Below are positions 1 through 13,689 of a stretch of DNA of 64,000 nt, piece by piece. Below the pieces are notes generated by a model. That model did not search any database. It was not told the DNA's origin and saw only the letters and a list, made by a program, of their open reading frames with translations. Every line of letters begins with the position of its first letter. Position 1 is the first letter of the stretch. Position numbers and translations under genes: made by a program. Origin of the DNA: Symsagittifera roscoffensis (lineage: Eukaryota; Xenacoelomorpha; Acoela; Convolutidae); assembly GCF_963678635.1 (NCBI RefSeq), contig NC_087064.1:29552189-29616188 (forward strand), written 5' to 3'.

Positions 1-1477
1 AGGAGTTTGGATAGGGGACAAAAGATATACATCTGGGTGATGGGATCGTAATTTCGGAGGGTGCCATGTTAGTTAGTGTCTTCAATACTAAAGGTGAAGT
101 TAAGAAAAAATGGTGAGGTGTATTTAGATTTATTGTATTGATATCTATGATGAGGTTGTCGTGCTGGTGTATTGAGAGTATAATGATGTTGAATGAATTT
201 GTAGTAAGTGTATGTGTGGGCTTGCTTAGTTCGTAACATGATTTCGTGTGAACAGTGCAAATCACGTTCTTTGGGTGTGAGGAAATGAAAGGTTAGTGAA
301 ACGTGGTTAAATTTGTTAAAGTATGAATCGTAAGCATGAATATCACGTAGTGCTGTTGAGATGACATTGTCGTATTTTTTATCTAGAATGTCAAAGGTGA
401 AAGTGTATGGGTTTTGATGAAAAATTTTTCTATTAGTTGGGGGCTAGCAAATGGGTCGTTGTTTAGAAAGAGTTCTTCGATAGGTCGTATGATGTTATTA
501 TCGTAATAATCGATAGAATATTCGCTAGCTTTAGGTGCAGTGAATTTGATTATTGATTGTCTGTATCCTATTCGCGTGAATTGTTTTGGGGTTAGTGCTG
601 TTGTTAAAGATAGAGTTGGGTGCTGCACACTTCATTGTCATAAGGGGTGTTATATAGTGGCAGTGATAGTGGACTAGTAAAGTGATAATTTGATGTCCAT
701 GAAAGTGTAGCGTATAATACTTGCTCATTTACATAGTTGGGTTTCTCATCATTGTGGTCTGAATGGAAGTATGTGTATTGTGGGGAAAAAGAGTAGACAT
801 ATTTGGAGGAATTCTTTGGTATTAGTAAGAAGTGGATGATTGAAAAATGATGTGGATGTTCCTGGGTTAGATGGGAATGGAGTATTTGGGAACTTTCTTT
901 TAAAGGTTCGGTAAGCTCTGGTTGTACTGGAGGATGGGGTTGATGAGGAAATCGCGTTTTGTGAAGGGTATAATTTGAAGAGGGAATTGGGGTTGATGGG
1001 TTGAATGATGTTATAGATCGTGAGAGTTGATGAATAGTTAGTGTTTGAAGGTGTTGTAATTGTTGTTGCAGTTTATGAAGTTATCAAATTCGTGGGAGAT
1101 TTGTGTGTTTTCTGAGTCGTTGTTATCGGATGGTTCTTTGGTTAGAGGGGAATATATGGGTGTCACATTTAAGAAATGGGAGAGGGAGGGGGGGTTCAAT
1201 TTTGACTTAGGAATGAATAGGTTGAAAGAGAGGTTGGGAAAATGCAGATGGACTGGGTTCAGAGTTGGCAATCTTGTCGGGTGTTTCGATATCGGAGTTG
1301 TCGAATTGGGAGATAGTGTTATATACTGTTGTGTTGAAATTAGTGTCTGATTCCATGCTGGATGATGTGTAGTGATCGAGGTGGGGGAAAAGAAAAAAGT
1401 GGGGTGATGGGAAGATTGTTCTGAAGGTTGGCTGGGTGGGAAATTGATCGATGGAGGGATACAAATTGGCGGCTCAT
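1..1477 (-). pseudogene. ORF6 remnant of copy B (function unknown)
   Basis: Minus-strand fragments match the 599-aa ORF6 of copy A. At 69-260, 63 residues align with about 45 identities, most changes being conservative; the N-terminal P/S/T-rich part lies at 1038-1464. The frame is broken several times. The start codon (1475-1477) overlaps the stop of the envelope remnant (1474-1476) as ATGA, exactly as in copy A. The 3' end is outside the window. Confidence 0.85.
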
Positions 1478-3229
1478 CGTAGGCTAAAAAGATGGTTGTT
1501 CTGAGAACGAAAATTAGTGGTATTTGGTTGTTCTATATTTTGTTCTTATGTGTCTACTATGTTGACTTGTTGGGTTTTTATGTGTTGAATTGGGCTTTGT
1601 GGATGATTAGATCTCGAAGTTATGAGGTCTGTTAGGGCGATATATCTGAAATTTTGCGGTACCAATGGTAAGGGATGTTTATGGTTTAGGTTTTGCAATT
1701 GTGGTGCTGTAGGCGTTATATTCGTATCGTTTCGTGATTCGTCATATGTATGCGAAAAGTGTGTGTGCTACGCTAGCTTGTTTGCTTACTTGTGTGTACT
1801 GTAGAGTCCTTTTAAGAGAGAGAAAAGAAATGCAAGAAACTTAAACATTGCATATAATATAGTCAATTGTTCTAAGATGTAATAGGGCCATCCTAGAAAG
1901 GCAAGAAGCTCGTTTTTCAAATTTACAAAACTAAAAATATTTATTGGTGATAGATCTTGTGTTCTTTAATAAGTAAATGTAATCTTTTATATCTTTAAAA
2001 CATCCGCTATAGTCTTGTGCGTATATGTCTGAAAAAACTGCTGTTTCTGCAAGTTTGCGTAAGTTTTGATCTATGGATTTTCGTTGTATTGTATCCATTT
2101 TTGTGAGTAATTCTTGAAAATGTTGTGTTCAAATGTGATGTTGGATGCCAGATTTAGAATATATGCCGGTTGATTGTAAATCGATATTGGGGTTGCGGGC
2201 AATAGCTCTAATGCTTTCCTGTGAAAATTTTTGAGTGGTTGGTGTGAGAAGATAGTATTTATCTTCGCCAGGGTTGAATTGTACTACATTATGGCTATTT
2301 TGTGTTCAACAAGGGACTGCTGTGTCCTAAACATAAAATCTTCGTGAGAGTGTATCGTCAAAATGTACTTTAATTTTGTAGAATATTGGAATTCTTTTAT
2401 TGCATCTTTTGTCTTCAAAAACATATAAAGGTGATACTTTTTTGGTACAAGTGTATTAGCATAGTATTTTTCCTTCGTAGTAAAAAAAATTGGATCTGTT
2501 TCCTGACAATAAATATCCTGCATAAGGAATTTTAAGTACTATTATAACATTATTTTAAAAACATTATTTCTTGGTATCCTTTATTTTTTGTATCTGCTTT
2601 ACAATTTGAGGGGGTGTTTATTCCAATGTGTGGTATCCAATTTTGATCATGGAGATTGTAAGTTAATCTTCCATGTGCTCCGTGAAAATGAAATTTGTTA
2701 TCTAATCTGGTATGACCTTGGTATTTTTCAAGTTCAGCTTGATGTGCTGAGTCTGGAAAAACTTGAAAGTTTACTAGTTTTCTGGTTTTGCCTTTGTTTG
2801 ATGTAATTTTTAATCGTTCAAGTTTGTTTTTGCAAACGTCAGGCCTGAGCTGCAATAGTCTTTCGATGTTACTTTGGTAGAAAGATTCATGACCTAAACT
2901 GTTTTTGTTTCCGTTTGAGACTTGGGAACAATGTACTTTCTTTTCGGAAAATGCCGCTGTGAAATTATATCCTGTTAGTGTTGTAGCTCATGCTTTTGAG
3001 TAAATTGTTGCTATTATATTTGTTGATTCGATTGATTGTGGTTCGGATTCACATTGAGTGACTTGGTTATTGCATATTTGTGTAATGTTTTTTGTTCATT
3101 TTCTTCACAGCCATAGTGTGTGACTAGTAAATCCTGGGATCCTGTTCGGGGGGAAGGTTGGCTATGATCGGGTTTTGAAAAATTGAAAAATAAAACTGTC
3201 TGAAAAATTAGTATCTTTAAAAGATACAT
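1474..3229 (-). pseudogene. Envelope-like glycoprotein remnant of copy B, internally deleted
   Basis: The minus strand encodes pieces of the 872-aa envelope-like protein of copy A. The N-terminus with its signal-like hydrophobic start and conserved cysteine region is at 3014-3229, a middle part at 2550-2855, and a later part at 2284-2523. The remnant spans 1756 nt against 2619 nt in copy A. At about 2535-2555 the sequence jumps from the equivalent of residue ~223 to residue ~470, so about 250 codons are missing. Other frameshifts and stops follow. It cannot make a full protein. Confidence 0.85.
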
Positions 3230-4345
3230 AAGTACGATAGTCCTGAATATGGATTATATAAAGTTGATATACCCAATTGTCTCTTTTGTGTATCTATCGT
3301 ATTTGTAAATTATTTCTGTAGTTATAAACGGGGGAGGTAAAGATTGAGGTGTTATATTCGGAGTACCTAGGGGTAAGGGATGATTAATTTCAATTTTTAT
3401 TCTTAATGTAAGTTCAAATTTTAGTGCCAAGTTGTGTTGTGTAAGTATTTGCTTATAATGTTCTTGAATATCTTTGTGGATATCTTGTCAATATTGTAAT
3501 TTGTTCAGTGTCCAGTTGTGTAATCTGTTACTTTCGTGATGTTGTCCAAATAATGGAGGGGTTGCTACGAATGTATTCCAATCTAATCGTAGTTGTATGT
3601 TATTTGTTGAATTTTTTCTATATCTGTCGTCGAGATTTGTAGGAAAATTTGGAGGAAATGGTGTTCGTGAAATTTGCGTTAAAGAAGGGTTGAAGGAAGT
3701 GAAATGTTATGTCAAAGATGTGTCAGATGAAACGTCTAGTTGATCATTTACTAAACTTGGTTCGACTTGGGTAAAAGCTTGTGTCATCGAAAATGGGATA
3801 TGTTCTGTTGTGGCTGGTGGATTGAAAGGTTTTCTCTGATTTGTTCAGATGTAGGGGTTGAACCTAAATAATCTGAGGAAATGTTCGATGTGTTTTGTTG
3901 TGTTGGGGTCTATGGGGTACTTTGGGTTGTTCTACTAGAAACGTCTACAGGATTTGCTGTTGGTGAATGTTGAATTGAACTCTGGGGTTTTGCAAAAAAT
4001 TTTTCGTCTTGGATGATTAATTTGTCGATTTTTTTCGACTGTGTTTTGGTTTTGACTTTGGTGACTTGCTCTATTAAGATCTTGTTGGTGAGGGGGGTAT
4101 ATATTATATACTGGTTCGTATTGTGGTTCGCTCAGCGATGCTTGGCAGATTACTGGCTCTAGTGGTTCGGACAATCGTGCGTGTCTTTCTTCAAATTTGT
4201 ATGGATTGTCTTGAAAACAGATGCGTGTTGATGATTAAGGGTTATGCGTTTGAGTATGTTTTGGAATTGTTGGAGGTTCTTGGGACGTTGTTGGTGGTGA
4301 CTGATGTGGGGGTTGTTTTTTAGCAATTTTGGAAAACTTTGGGAA
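3217..4345 (-). pseudogene. ORF4 remnant of copy B (no ATG in this copy either)
   Basis: The minus strand here matches ORF4 of copy A, best at 3935-4174 (P/E/Q/N-rich). The stop (3217-3219) overlaps the envelope start (3229) by 13 nt, as in copy A. Upstream, the same frame remains recognisably coding (S-K-I-A, then Q-S-P-rich residues) back to about 4335, just after an in-frame TAA that is also present in copy A. There is no ATG at the 5' end. Frameshifts and at least one stop interrupt it. Confidence 0.75.
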
Positions 4346-4355
4346 AACTATTTAT

Positions 4356-4545
4356 TTAAGAGGAAATTTTGTGTTTTTTGGAGTATTCCTGAAATAAAAG
4401 TTTTAAAAAAACTGTTGCTAATGCAAAGGTTAGAATAACTTTTTTTATACATTTGATTATTGTCATTATGAAGGATGTCGAAAATGTGAGAAAAATTAAA
4501 AAAGAAGAAAAACTTCTGTTCTACTGAATAGATGTTGGAATATTT
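4356..4545 (-). pseudogene. ORF3 remnant of copy B: small membrane protein
   Basis: A minus-strand frame ending at the TAA at 4356-4358 matches ORF3 of copy A, including the start-proximal F-S-R-T, the central hydrophobic stretch, the A-L-A-T-V segment and the H-K-I-S end. An in-frame TAA lies upstream and no ATG is visible, so the start is lost in this copy. It supports ORF3 being a real gene of the family. Confidence 0.6.
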
Positions 4546-4835
4546 ATAGATATTTGAAATATCGTACCTGAGGAGGCGTTCACTGATTTCGGAAAAATTA
4601 ACGTAGGTTTGGGCCAAGGAATGAAAAATGATGAAAAAATTGCAAACAATGTCAGTCTGAGGATGAATCTTTCTAAAATGCCAGATATGAAAATTATAAA
4701 AGATTTGAAAAAATTGGAAGAATTGAAAAAAGGTTTGAAAGTGTATAGTGGAATTTGTAAACTGTTTGAGAAAGAATCATTTGAAGAAATGCTTTCTTCA
4801 TCGAATTGTTTTTTATTTTTTGAGGCTAAATACAA
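4521..4835 (-). pseudogene. ORF2 remnant of copy B: small hydrophobic protein
   Basis: A 104-aa open frame on the minus strand aligns with the 76-aa ORF2 of copy A over its hydrophobic core, with an added N-terminus rich in S, D and N. It still encodes membrane-spanning segments. This is one of the few frames of copy B without an internal stop, but its neighbours are dead, so I treat the locus as a pseudogene. Confidence 0.55.
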
Positions 4836-5369
4836 GTGTCGTCGAATTGTTTATTGGTTTTTTGAAAAGTATTTGGCTATTTTGAGAAAAGAAAGTTCGG
4901 AGGAATCCTAAGAGTCTTCCTTGTTTTGTTGTTGCTTATTGAATGATTGGGGTATCTAAGATGTATTCGTACTTTGAGCTAAATGATCATGTCCATTTTG
5001 TTCTTAGGGCTAATTTAAAAACTTTGCCTGAGGGGTTTTTGAGGTCTAAGTTGGGACAATATGTTGATCTTAAACTGCTTGATAGGGGAGGGTTGTAATA
5101 TTGAAATTTTGTTTATTTCACGTGTCATTTGCTTATTTTTGACCTGGAGGTCTTTTGGTTATAGTTAGAGATTGTTTTAAGGGTGATTGTTTGTCGGCTT
5201 AAGAAACCGTGTTAAAAACCAGGTGATGATATGGAAAGGCTTCTGATTGGCTGAATGCTGAATTTGAACTAGTTTGTTCAAGTGCTTTTCAGCATGAATT
5301 TTGAGAAAATGTTTGATCCATGGAAATATCTTCAAGAGGTGAAAAAGTTAATTAATTTTAAAGTGGTTT
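4836..5369 (-). other. Conserved non-coding spacer between pol and ORF2, copy B
   Basis: About 530 nt without a convincing frame. Several blocks match the spacer at 44615-45214 of copy A, for example the CTCCAGGTCAAAAATAAGCA block (here around 5130-5150) and the block with GATCAACA and CCCAACT (around 5050-5090). Its preservation in two diverged copies suggests a cis-acting role. Confidence 0.5.
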
Positions 5370-8300
5370 CTAAAATTCAACTTTCTTTAATATTTTAGAT
5401 TGTGGGATGAATGTTTGGTAACCTTTTCGTGGCCGATTACGAAACCGCGATGATTGTCTATGTAGAGATTTTTTTTGATCTTGTGGTAAAATTTTTTCCT
5501 CTAATTTTTGTCTTTAGTTTCTGTTTGAGGTATCTTTTCGTTGTGTACGTTTTTCGGTATTTGTTTGGGAAGTTCTTTGTCCTTTTTATCAGAAGGATTT
5601 TGGATAGGTTTTATATGAGTGCTTTGAATTTGTTTGCGATCTGAAATTTTTTGAATAATATTAAGACCTGTAAAAGAGTATAATTGAGTGACTTCTCGAA
5701 GGGCGTACTCTTTTGGGTAATAAGGTAAAAGATTGTTTAGATGTTGAACGATTTCTTTTTTGTTTAAGTTTGTAAGTTTGTATGTTACATCAGTGGGTTT
5801 ATCAATTATTTGATAAGGTCTTTTTCGGAGTGGTTGTGATTTTTTAGAAACTCTTTTTGTTTTTTAAAGTTTGGATTGAAACATATGTTCCGATTTTTAA
5901 ATTTGTAGCTGGGGTAAATCGGGAATTTATTTGGCAATTTATTGTTTGTCTTTGTAACATTTTTTTTGTTACTCTCTGGTAAATTTCGTTGTGTTTTTTG
6001 TCTCTGTTTAAAATCCATTCAGTTGTTGTACCGGAAACTAAATTTAAAATTTGCGGATGATGAAAGTGATATCATTCGTGGGTATGTAGTGGTAGATTGT
6101 AACATGTTGATTCTTTAGTGGTTTGGCAATAACCTTGTGCATTTTTGAAGAGTTTGCCGTGAACATTAACAGTTTCTGTGGTTTTTGGTTGAAAACCATT
6201 TCGTAGGATGATAGTTCTAAGGTTGTTGTAATTTGTGAACTAAAAGACAGTGGGAATAGTTTTACATCTGTTGAAAATTCAGTATATTGTGTGTCCTTTC
6301 CGTTTATGATTCACCTAAGATATTCTTGTAGTGAACGGTTCATGCCTTCGACTAAACCATTATTCCAAAGTGCGTGAGATGTACAAGGTTTTTGTTTAAT
6401 GTTGTATAAGTGGCAAAGTGTATTGACGTCATTATTCATAAATTCAGTACCATCGTCTGTGACATGGATTTCGGGTAAACCGAATTTTGCTATCCAGTGT
6501 TCATAAAGTGTTGAATATGCATAATAAGCATTACAATGAGGTACTGGGTTAAATGCTACGTGGTGTGTGAATGCATCTACAATGACCATTATATATGAGT
6601 TTCCTTCTGAGTATGGTGATTTTAATCCTTTTGTATCGAAAAAAAATTCTGTGATTGGAATATAGACTTTGTCCTTTAAAATCTTGTTTTTCTGCGATTT
6701 GTTTTTGCTTTGGGTTTTGTTTGCTTAATTGATATTTTATGCAATCGTTGCATCATACTTTTATCCAAATTGGTGCATTTGGGAAATAGAAATTTTGTAT
6801 GAAATTTGAGTAAGTTTTTTCTGCTTCTGAGTGTCCTTTAGTGTGTAAAGAGTGAGAGGTATGAAAAGCTATAAGCATCATACTAAAAGGTAGGCAGGGT
6901 ACTTTGATATCGGATGTTTGGTATACTCTGGTATCTGTGTTTTCGTTGATAGAGGTATTGTTAAATTTTCTGAAATATCTAAGAAGGGTTTTGTTTCCTA
7001 GGATGGTGATATCGGCTTTAATTGGCTTGGTTTTATATTTGTGCTAAGATTTCAATTGTCTAATGACTGGGTCAAGATTTTTATGTTTTTGTAACAATTC
7101 GCGTGTTATTTTTTCTGTTATTGGGAGAAACATGTTTTCCATGTCTACTTTTGATAGAGGTATTGTATCTAGTGGGTCACGAAAAATAAAAATAAGATTG
7201 ATTGTATATTTTGAATCATTATTTGATGGGCCTGATAAACTTATATTATCAGTGAGAGTTTCTTTTTCTATTAAAGGGAATAGATCATTTTTATATAATT
7301 TTTGTTTGACTGGTTTTTGCTGTGTGTTGTTTTATATCCATGAAGAGTATGGTATCGTTTTAAATGAAGGTTTTCTTAGTAGATCTACTTCGTAGTGATT
7401 GTTTTGACAATCTAAATAAAGTGAAAAATGTTGCAGATTATTAATTTGTGATTGGTTTACGTCAGTTTTTTGTTGTATTTCAACTGTTGTTTTTCTTGTA
7501 AACAATTCAGGTGGTGTATTTCTACTGAGAGTATTGGGTAGTGCGAGGTTTTTTCTGCTGTTCAAACTATATGTAAGTTTGGGAATTTCATTAAAAATAG
7601 TTGAAATATATAAACTCTATGGTTTGGACTTGATTTTTGTGTAAATAGAAACATTATTGGCCTATGATCTGTGAATAAAACTGTTGGATGCTTAGATCCA
7701 AGTATTAAAAATACATATTCTGTAAGTGTAAATTCTATGGCTGTGCATTCTCTCAAAAGAGTAGAGAGTCTAAGTTCAGCTTGCGTGAATAGTCTAGAGT
7801 TTGAGGAAAGGAGGCTCATTTTAATCGTTCCATTGTGAGATTGTAATAATGCTGCGCCGATGCCAAAGTTTGAAGCATCCTACATGGCATAGAGCGGTTC
7901 GTCTGGGTCTGGAATTGTAATTGATATTTGTTCAATGAGAAGTGTTTTTCTTTCTTCAAATCGTTTTTGACGTTCTGTTGTCCATTCAAAAATATTTTGT
8001 TGTCTAAGGATCTTAAAAAACGGTCTTAGGTTTAAATGCATTTCATATACATATTCATTTAAAAAGCTTAGCATTCAAAGAAATTCTTGGATTTTTTTTT
8101 TATTTGATGGTGGCATGATTGTTTTATGATTGCGTCTCTGCGAGTTTTTAATGGAGTGATCGCATTTCCTTCGAAAATATGTCCAGGGAATTTAACACGG
8201 TAAGAAAAAATATGATTTGTCCGGGGCTGATTTCATCTGTTCTTTAAGTAGTGTTTGGTAATATTTTTCCAAGGCTTTAAGCATTTTGCGTTTCGTTTGC

Positions 8301-11300
8301 GATTGAATAAAAAAACTTTGTCTAAATAGGTTATGACATTTTTGCTGAGAATGAGTGGTCGGAAAATTTTACTCATAAATGCTGATAAAGATGCTGGTCC
8401 TATGGAGTTTCCATAGAATAATCCGTTGAATTCGTATTGTTGATTTCCAATAACGAATTGTATTAATCGTCTCGATTGTTCATCAAACGGCATTTGATTA
8501 TATGCACTGTTCCTATCTGCTGTTGTGAATTATTTACCGTTTAATTTTGTGAGAATTACTAGAATTGGTTCGATAGGCCAATTATATTTAGATTCATCAA
8601 TTAGTGAACTGAGGTATCTTGCATCTAGAACTATTTTTAATGATTCTCCTTTTGCTAAAATGATAACGGGGTTTATGAATGTGTTACCTTTTGGCTGTTC
8701 TTTTTTATTTAGTGGAGAGATGATTTCATATTGTTCTAGTGTTTCAAGTGATCGGTTGACTTTGTCTTGCAAGTGAATTGGGTCTTTACTTGCTCGTTGT
8801 TTTTTGAAACCTGCATCAGGTTTTAGAGGTAAATCTAATGTATAATTTACCTTTCCAACATCAAATTTATATGTTGCGTGAACTTTCGGGTATTTTAATA
8901 ATCAGTCGCTAATTGTTCGAATTCTTCTTGTGTTATCTGAGAGTGTTGAAAATTAAACATTGTTGAGAATTTTTATTTTATATGGAGAATTGTTATAGAT
9001 GTGTGAAGAAATCATATCGGAACTTGAGTGTTTCATGTATCTGATAGATGAAATTGTTGCTCGGAAAAATTTATGAATTAGTCTGAATTCAAGGTGTTCT
9101 TTATTTTGTTCTTTATCATATTGGTGAACTTGTTTGATTGAGAAATTATACACATTTCCTGATAATGGTTTCAGGTGTTTCCGTTCCTGATTGTATATGG
9201 CATAAAGTTTCAAGAAAAATGGTGGTTGTTTGTTTATTGTTTGAACAAATGTCAAAGCTGTGTTTTTTATTCTTGTTTATTTATCTTTTATATGAATTCT
9301 ACTAATTCAAATATTCATCGTTGGTATATATTTAGTAATAAGTGGTATTCCAATGATATTATGTTTTATATCAGTGATGTGGAAGGTTTGTTTTAATGGT
9401 TTGCTCATGAGTTTGTTTTGTTCCATTGTTCGGGTGGAAACAAGGAAAAGTTGGATTTTTCCATAATTTTTTAAGGTTGATCCTTGTGCGGTTGCTACAC
9501 TGCTTGTTGTATTGAAGGTTATTAATTTTGTTGTAGAACTTTTTTTACATTCCAAGTGGGAATGTTGATAATATTTGATTCTGCTCCGGAATCTATTAAG
9601 AAATCTATTTCAAGATCTGGTGTTGGTAATTGTTTCTAAAAGAAGTGGGATTGTCCATATTTTTTCATTTTGAACTTGTGGCTCTTTAGTTATGTTTTGA
9701 TAAATGTTATTTGTGCTTGAGCATTCTGTGGGTTTTCTTCTGTTATTTCCTCTACGTTTTTTTCTATTTTTTCCTTTTTTGTGTTTTTGGATTTAGGTCT
9801 TGTATGATAAATTAAAAGAAATTGATCATGGTTTTGATAGATGTGAAAATATATCGGTTGTTTGTATATAATGGGTTCATAGTCAGTTTCAACATGTATC
9901 ATGTAAATTGAAATTGTGTTTTCTAGGTCATTTTCGCTATCTGTAGATTCGGAATTGATGTGATTTAAGTGCATTTCTGTGCTTTCGTTTTTGTCTTTAC
10001 CAGGGGGGTCTGGTTGAGTTTCCTCAGTTGATTGTACCTGATTTATTTGCCTTTGATGTTTAGGTGTACTACTCCAATAAACTTGTTGTGAATTTTGATA
10101 ACGTGTGTTATTCCTATGTGGTGATTGAGAGTAGTATCTTTGTCTGTTGTTATAGCTTGAACTTCTGTTTTGTGAAATGTTGCGTGATCTGTTTTGATAT
10201 TTGTTATATTTTGATCTGTTGTTAGAATAACCGCGTGATCGCTTATTTTGATATCTAGGGCTTCGATTGTTTGAATTGTTTCTATTCCTATCGTTGGAAT
10301 AATTTCTATATTGATTGTATGAAAAGTGTCAAGATCGATTATTTGAACAGTTACTATTTCTAGAATTTGAATGGGAACTGGCATCCAACGAAACTTCAGT
10401 TTTGTTTGAACTTGATCTTGAATAGTTATTTCGATATTGACTATTTCGACTATGTGCTCGACTATATCTAATTTGTGAAAAATTTTGGTGATTTTCTTTG
10501 GTATGTTGATCGTCCTCTAAGATTCGTATTATAGAATGATTGTTGTCTAGAGTAATTGGAATTGTTTGCAAGTGGTTTTCTTGAACTATTATTACTATGA
10601 TTGATTTTGTTGGGTTAATTTTGATCTTTCTTCATGAATTGATGAAATGGTTTGTTGGGTTCTCTTTATTTTTGTGGTCTATTTTGGTTATCTTGTTGTT
10701 TTTGTCTGCATTCAGCAATGCAGTGTCTATATCGTCGGCAATAATTAAACCATTTTTTGAGTGATTGTTTGCCTTAAAAATTTGGATTTTTCTCATAGAT
10801 TTTCAAGATTTCACTGATTTTTTCAGATAAATCTGTATCAGAGTCGTTATATTTGTTTATTTGTGAAGTAGTGGTTTGGATGTTGTTAACAAATTGTAAC
10901 TTTAAGTTTTCTGTCTCTTCTATTTTTATAGTGATCTCTGCTTGTTCTAGTTTATCTACTAGTTTTCTAAAGTCTGAATCTGGTTCTCGGATTGAGGAAG
11001 GTTGTGATGCTCTCTTTTTTTTGCTAACTTTTTGCAATATGGGGTGTTAGAGTCATCATTCGGATTTCTGTCATCTTTGTAATTTTGTAATCATTCTATT
11101 CTTACTGCAAGTTGTTTTTTTGTTTCATTTGGTGGTCTACGAATTTCATTGCATAAAACTCTTTGATGTTGTTTGTTTCTTTCTGAAACAAACATTTTTG
11201 AGAATGCTTGCGTGAATCTTTTTCAATCTGATTTTATTGGCATAGGTAAAACTGAAAATAATTTTTGGGCTGCGCCGTCAAGTGTGGTTTGGATTAAAGC

Positions 11301-13246
11301 TGTGAGTCTATGTATCCAATTTTGATGAAGTGGAGTGTTTACTGGTTCAGGTCCTATGTTGAAAAACAAATTTGCTGTGACTGCATTTAGATAATCATCC
11401 ACAGAGTATTCAGGATCTGTGTCTGTGAAAACCATTAGTGGTTTATTTGATGTTATTGATGATCCACCCATTAGGTATGGATTCATAGTCATTTGTAGTG
11501 ATTCTACGACATGTGGCATTTGTGAAAAATTTGTAATTTGATTTTTTTGGTATTTGATGTTGTTGTAAATAATATGGCAGTGGAACTTCGTTATGCATTT
11601 GAGTTGGTTGTTATGATTGTGTAATAACTGGATTTTGTTAATGAAAGTTATTGTTGTAAGATGTTGGATTATTTCTAGGTTGTCGTATTTGTTCGTATCG
11701 TGTGTATGGTTCAAAAATATCTGGTTTGTCAAAACTGTAAGGACGAGGTCTTTGGTTTGGGTAAAATCGCTGATGATTTTGATTATAGTATTCTTCATTA
11801 TCTGATGGAAAAAAAAATGTGCGTAATAATGATGTTGATTTCTGGTACGGTATTGGTTTGTACTATTTTTATTTGGTTGAAAAAATGGGTAATTTCCTCT
11901 TTGTTTTTGTGAGGATCGTGGTTGATCATGAAAATTCACTGAGTTTAAAGTCAGTTGTGGTATATTTTTTCTTTGTGAGAGGAAGGATTTTTGAGTATTT
12001 GTTTTAGAAGGTTTTGTTGTTGTTGGTCCATTTACATAGTTATAATTATGTTCTAAAAAATTATTTTCTATGTGATGTTTGTTGTTTGTATGATAGTTTT
12101 TTTACTGGTCGGAACGTTGGAAAATTCCTTTACGAATACTTTCGTGCAACAGAAGGTTCTACTGTCGACTGTATGATTGTTTGTTGTAGCGTTGGGTTTT
12201 TTAATTTTGGAGTTGTAAAATTGGGTTGAATAGGTGAAATGCTTCGTTGTGCTTCTTTTGTTGTCATTAATTCAACAATTTCTTCGCTTACAAAATGTGA
12301 TGGGGTTTGTACATCTTGTTGTGTAAGTTTTTTTGTTCTGTTTAAGTTATCATTATTTATAAAAGTAGAATTTAATTTATTATTTCCTGTTCTTTCAGGG
12401 AAGAATGAATTGTAGTTTAAAGGTGTTGCGTCAATTTTAAGTGGATATACTCTAACATAATCCTCATTAAAAGAGATAGTGTTAATTGCCTGATTTGATA
12501 TTTCTGTTGGTATATTAATAAAAGATTCATAAGACCATTCAGGGTCCCATACATAATCTGACTGTTCCGCTAGTACAGTTTCGTCATCTGTATTTTGTAG
12601 TCTAAAGTTTTTTCTTGCTTTTTCAATAAGATCAATTTTGTGACTAAAATTATCGATTATGAACCATGCTAAGATTTTTTGTGAATCATGTCTAACATGT
12701 ATTGTTATTTCATTTTTTGTTAGATCTTCTCGGCCTGCATTTAAAAATTTAGAAAAAATGTGTATTTCCTGTCGTACAATTGTATATCGAGATGTTTGAG
12801 TTGGTGAATCGCCCTGAGATTCATTCAATTCTAATATAGAGAAATAGCTATAGATAAGTGAGAAAACATCGTTTGTAAATATCGAGTTTGCTCTTTGTGA
12901 GTTTTGGTGTTGTATGTTTTTGATGTATTGTGTAAAAACTTCTGAAAATTCAATATCTACATCATCAGTTTGAATGAGGTATCTGTCATGAAATGCATTT
13001 GGTCATCTGATTTCTATTGTGTAGATTCCATTTTGTGATGTGAGACTACAGATACTTTGAAATAGTGATCAAGAAGTTTTCTTTTGATTTTTACATCAGG
13101 AAATTCTTTTGTGCACGGACTTTCTCCTTTTTCGAATAAAATTGCAATTAAGTTTTGACAAAATTGTACCTGTCCTCGAGGTTCAGTTAATGGAGATATT
13201 AAAATGGAAGTTCTGAATTTTCTGGGTTATCTTCATTCTGAATCAT
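5370..13246 (-). pseudogene. Gag-pol remnant of copy B
   Basis: The minus strand carries the whole gag-pol frame of the family in fragments. N-terminal gag is at 12130-12828, capsid at 11223-11939, the gag linker near 10774-11037, and the RN-rich domain around 10040-10571. Protease-side pieces lie at 9307-9974, reverse transcriptase at 8233-8772, RNase H at 7332-8074 and the integrase core at 6311-6589. The C-terminal K-I-L-K-K-V-E-F end has a stop at 5370-5372. It is 7877 nt against 8229 nt in copy A, with dozens of stops and frameshifts. In the integrase core the second catalytic Asp and the Glu of the DDE triad are still readable. Confidence 0.9.
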
Positions 13247-13689
13247 TTTTGTGTTGTATTACTGTTAATGTGTAGTTATCAATATGTCTTATTGGTTGAT
13301 TCCAATTGTACAAACGTATTGGTTTGTTTGTGTAGCAGTTTTTTTATTTTACGTTAACATTTTATTGATGCTGGTGACGTGGTTTCTGAGTCAGTGAAAA
13401 ATAGTTGGTCGTCAATTTGATGGGTTTTGTTTACTGAGTCCCTTAAAATTGTGAAGTTCTTGTGTTGCGGTTGTTTCTGATTCTGAGACTGCGTTTCTTC
13501 GTTTTGAAAATCTTTTTCTAATAATTTGTTTTCGTTTGTTTATTATTTTTTTTCTTAATGTTTGTCTTTTTGTTCTTATGTATCCTACTGATTGTCTGTG
13601 TGGTGTAATTACGAGGTCGTATTGGTCGTTGTTAATTCAAAAATTGTGTATAAGGATTGTTAATTGATTCCTAAATTGTCTCTTGACAT
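13233..13689 (-). pseudogene. ORF1 remnant of copy B
   Basis: A start codon at 13689 begins a frame matching ORF1 of copy A (M-S-x-x-N-L-G, then the Y-D-L-V-I-T-P-H and V-G-Y-I-R-T-K-R blocks), with an early stop and frameshift between them. The stop at 13233-13235 overlaps the gag start (13246) by 14 nt; in copy A the same overlap is 26 nt. Confidence 0.65.
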
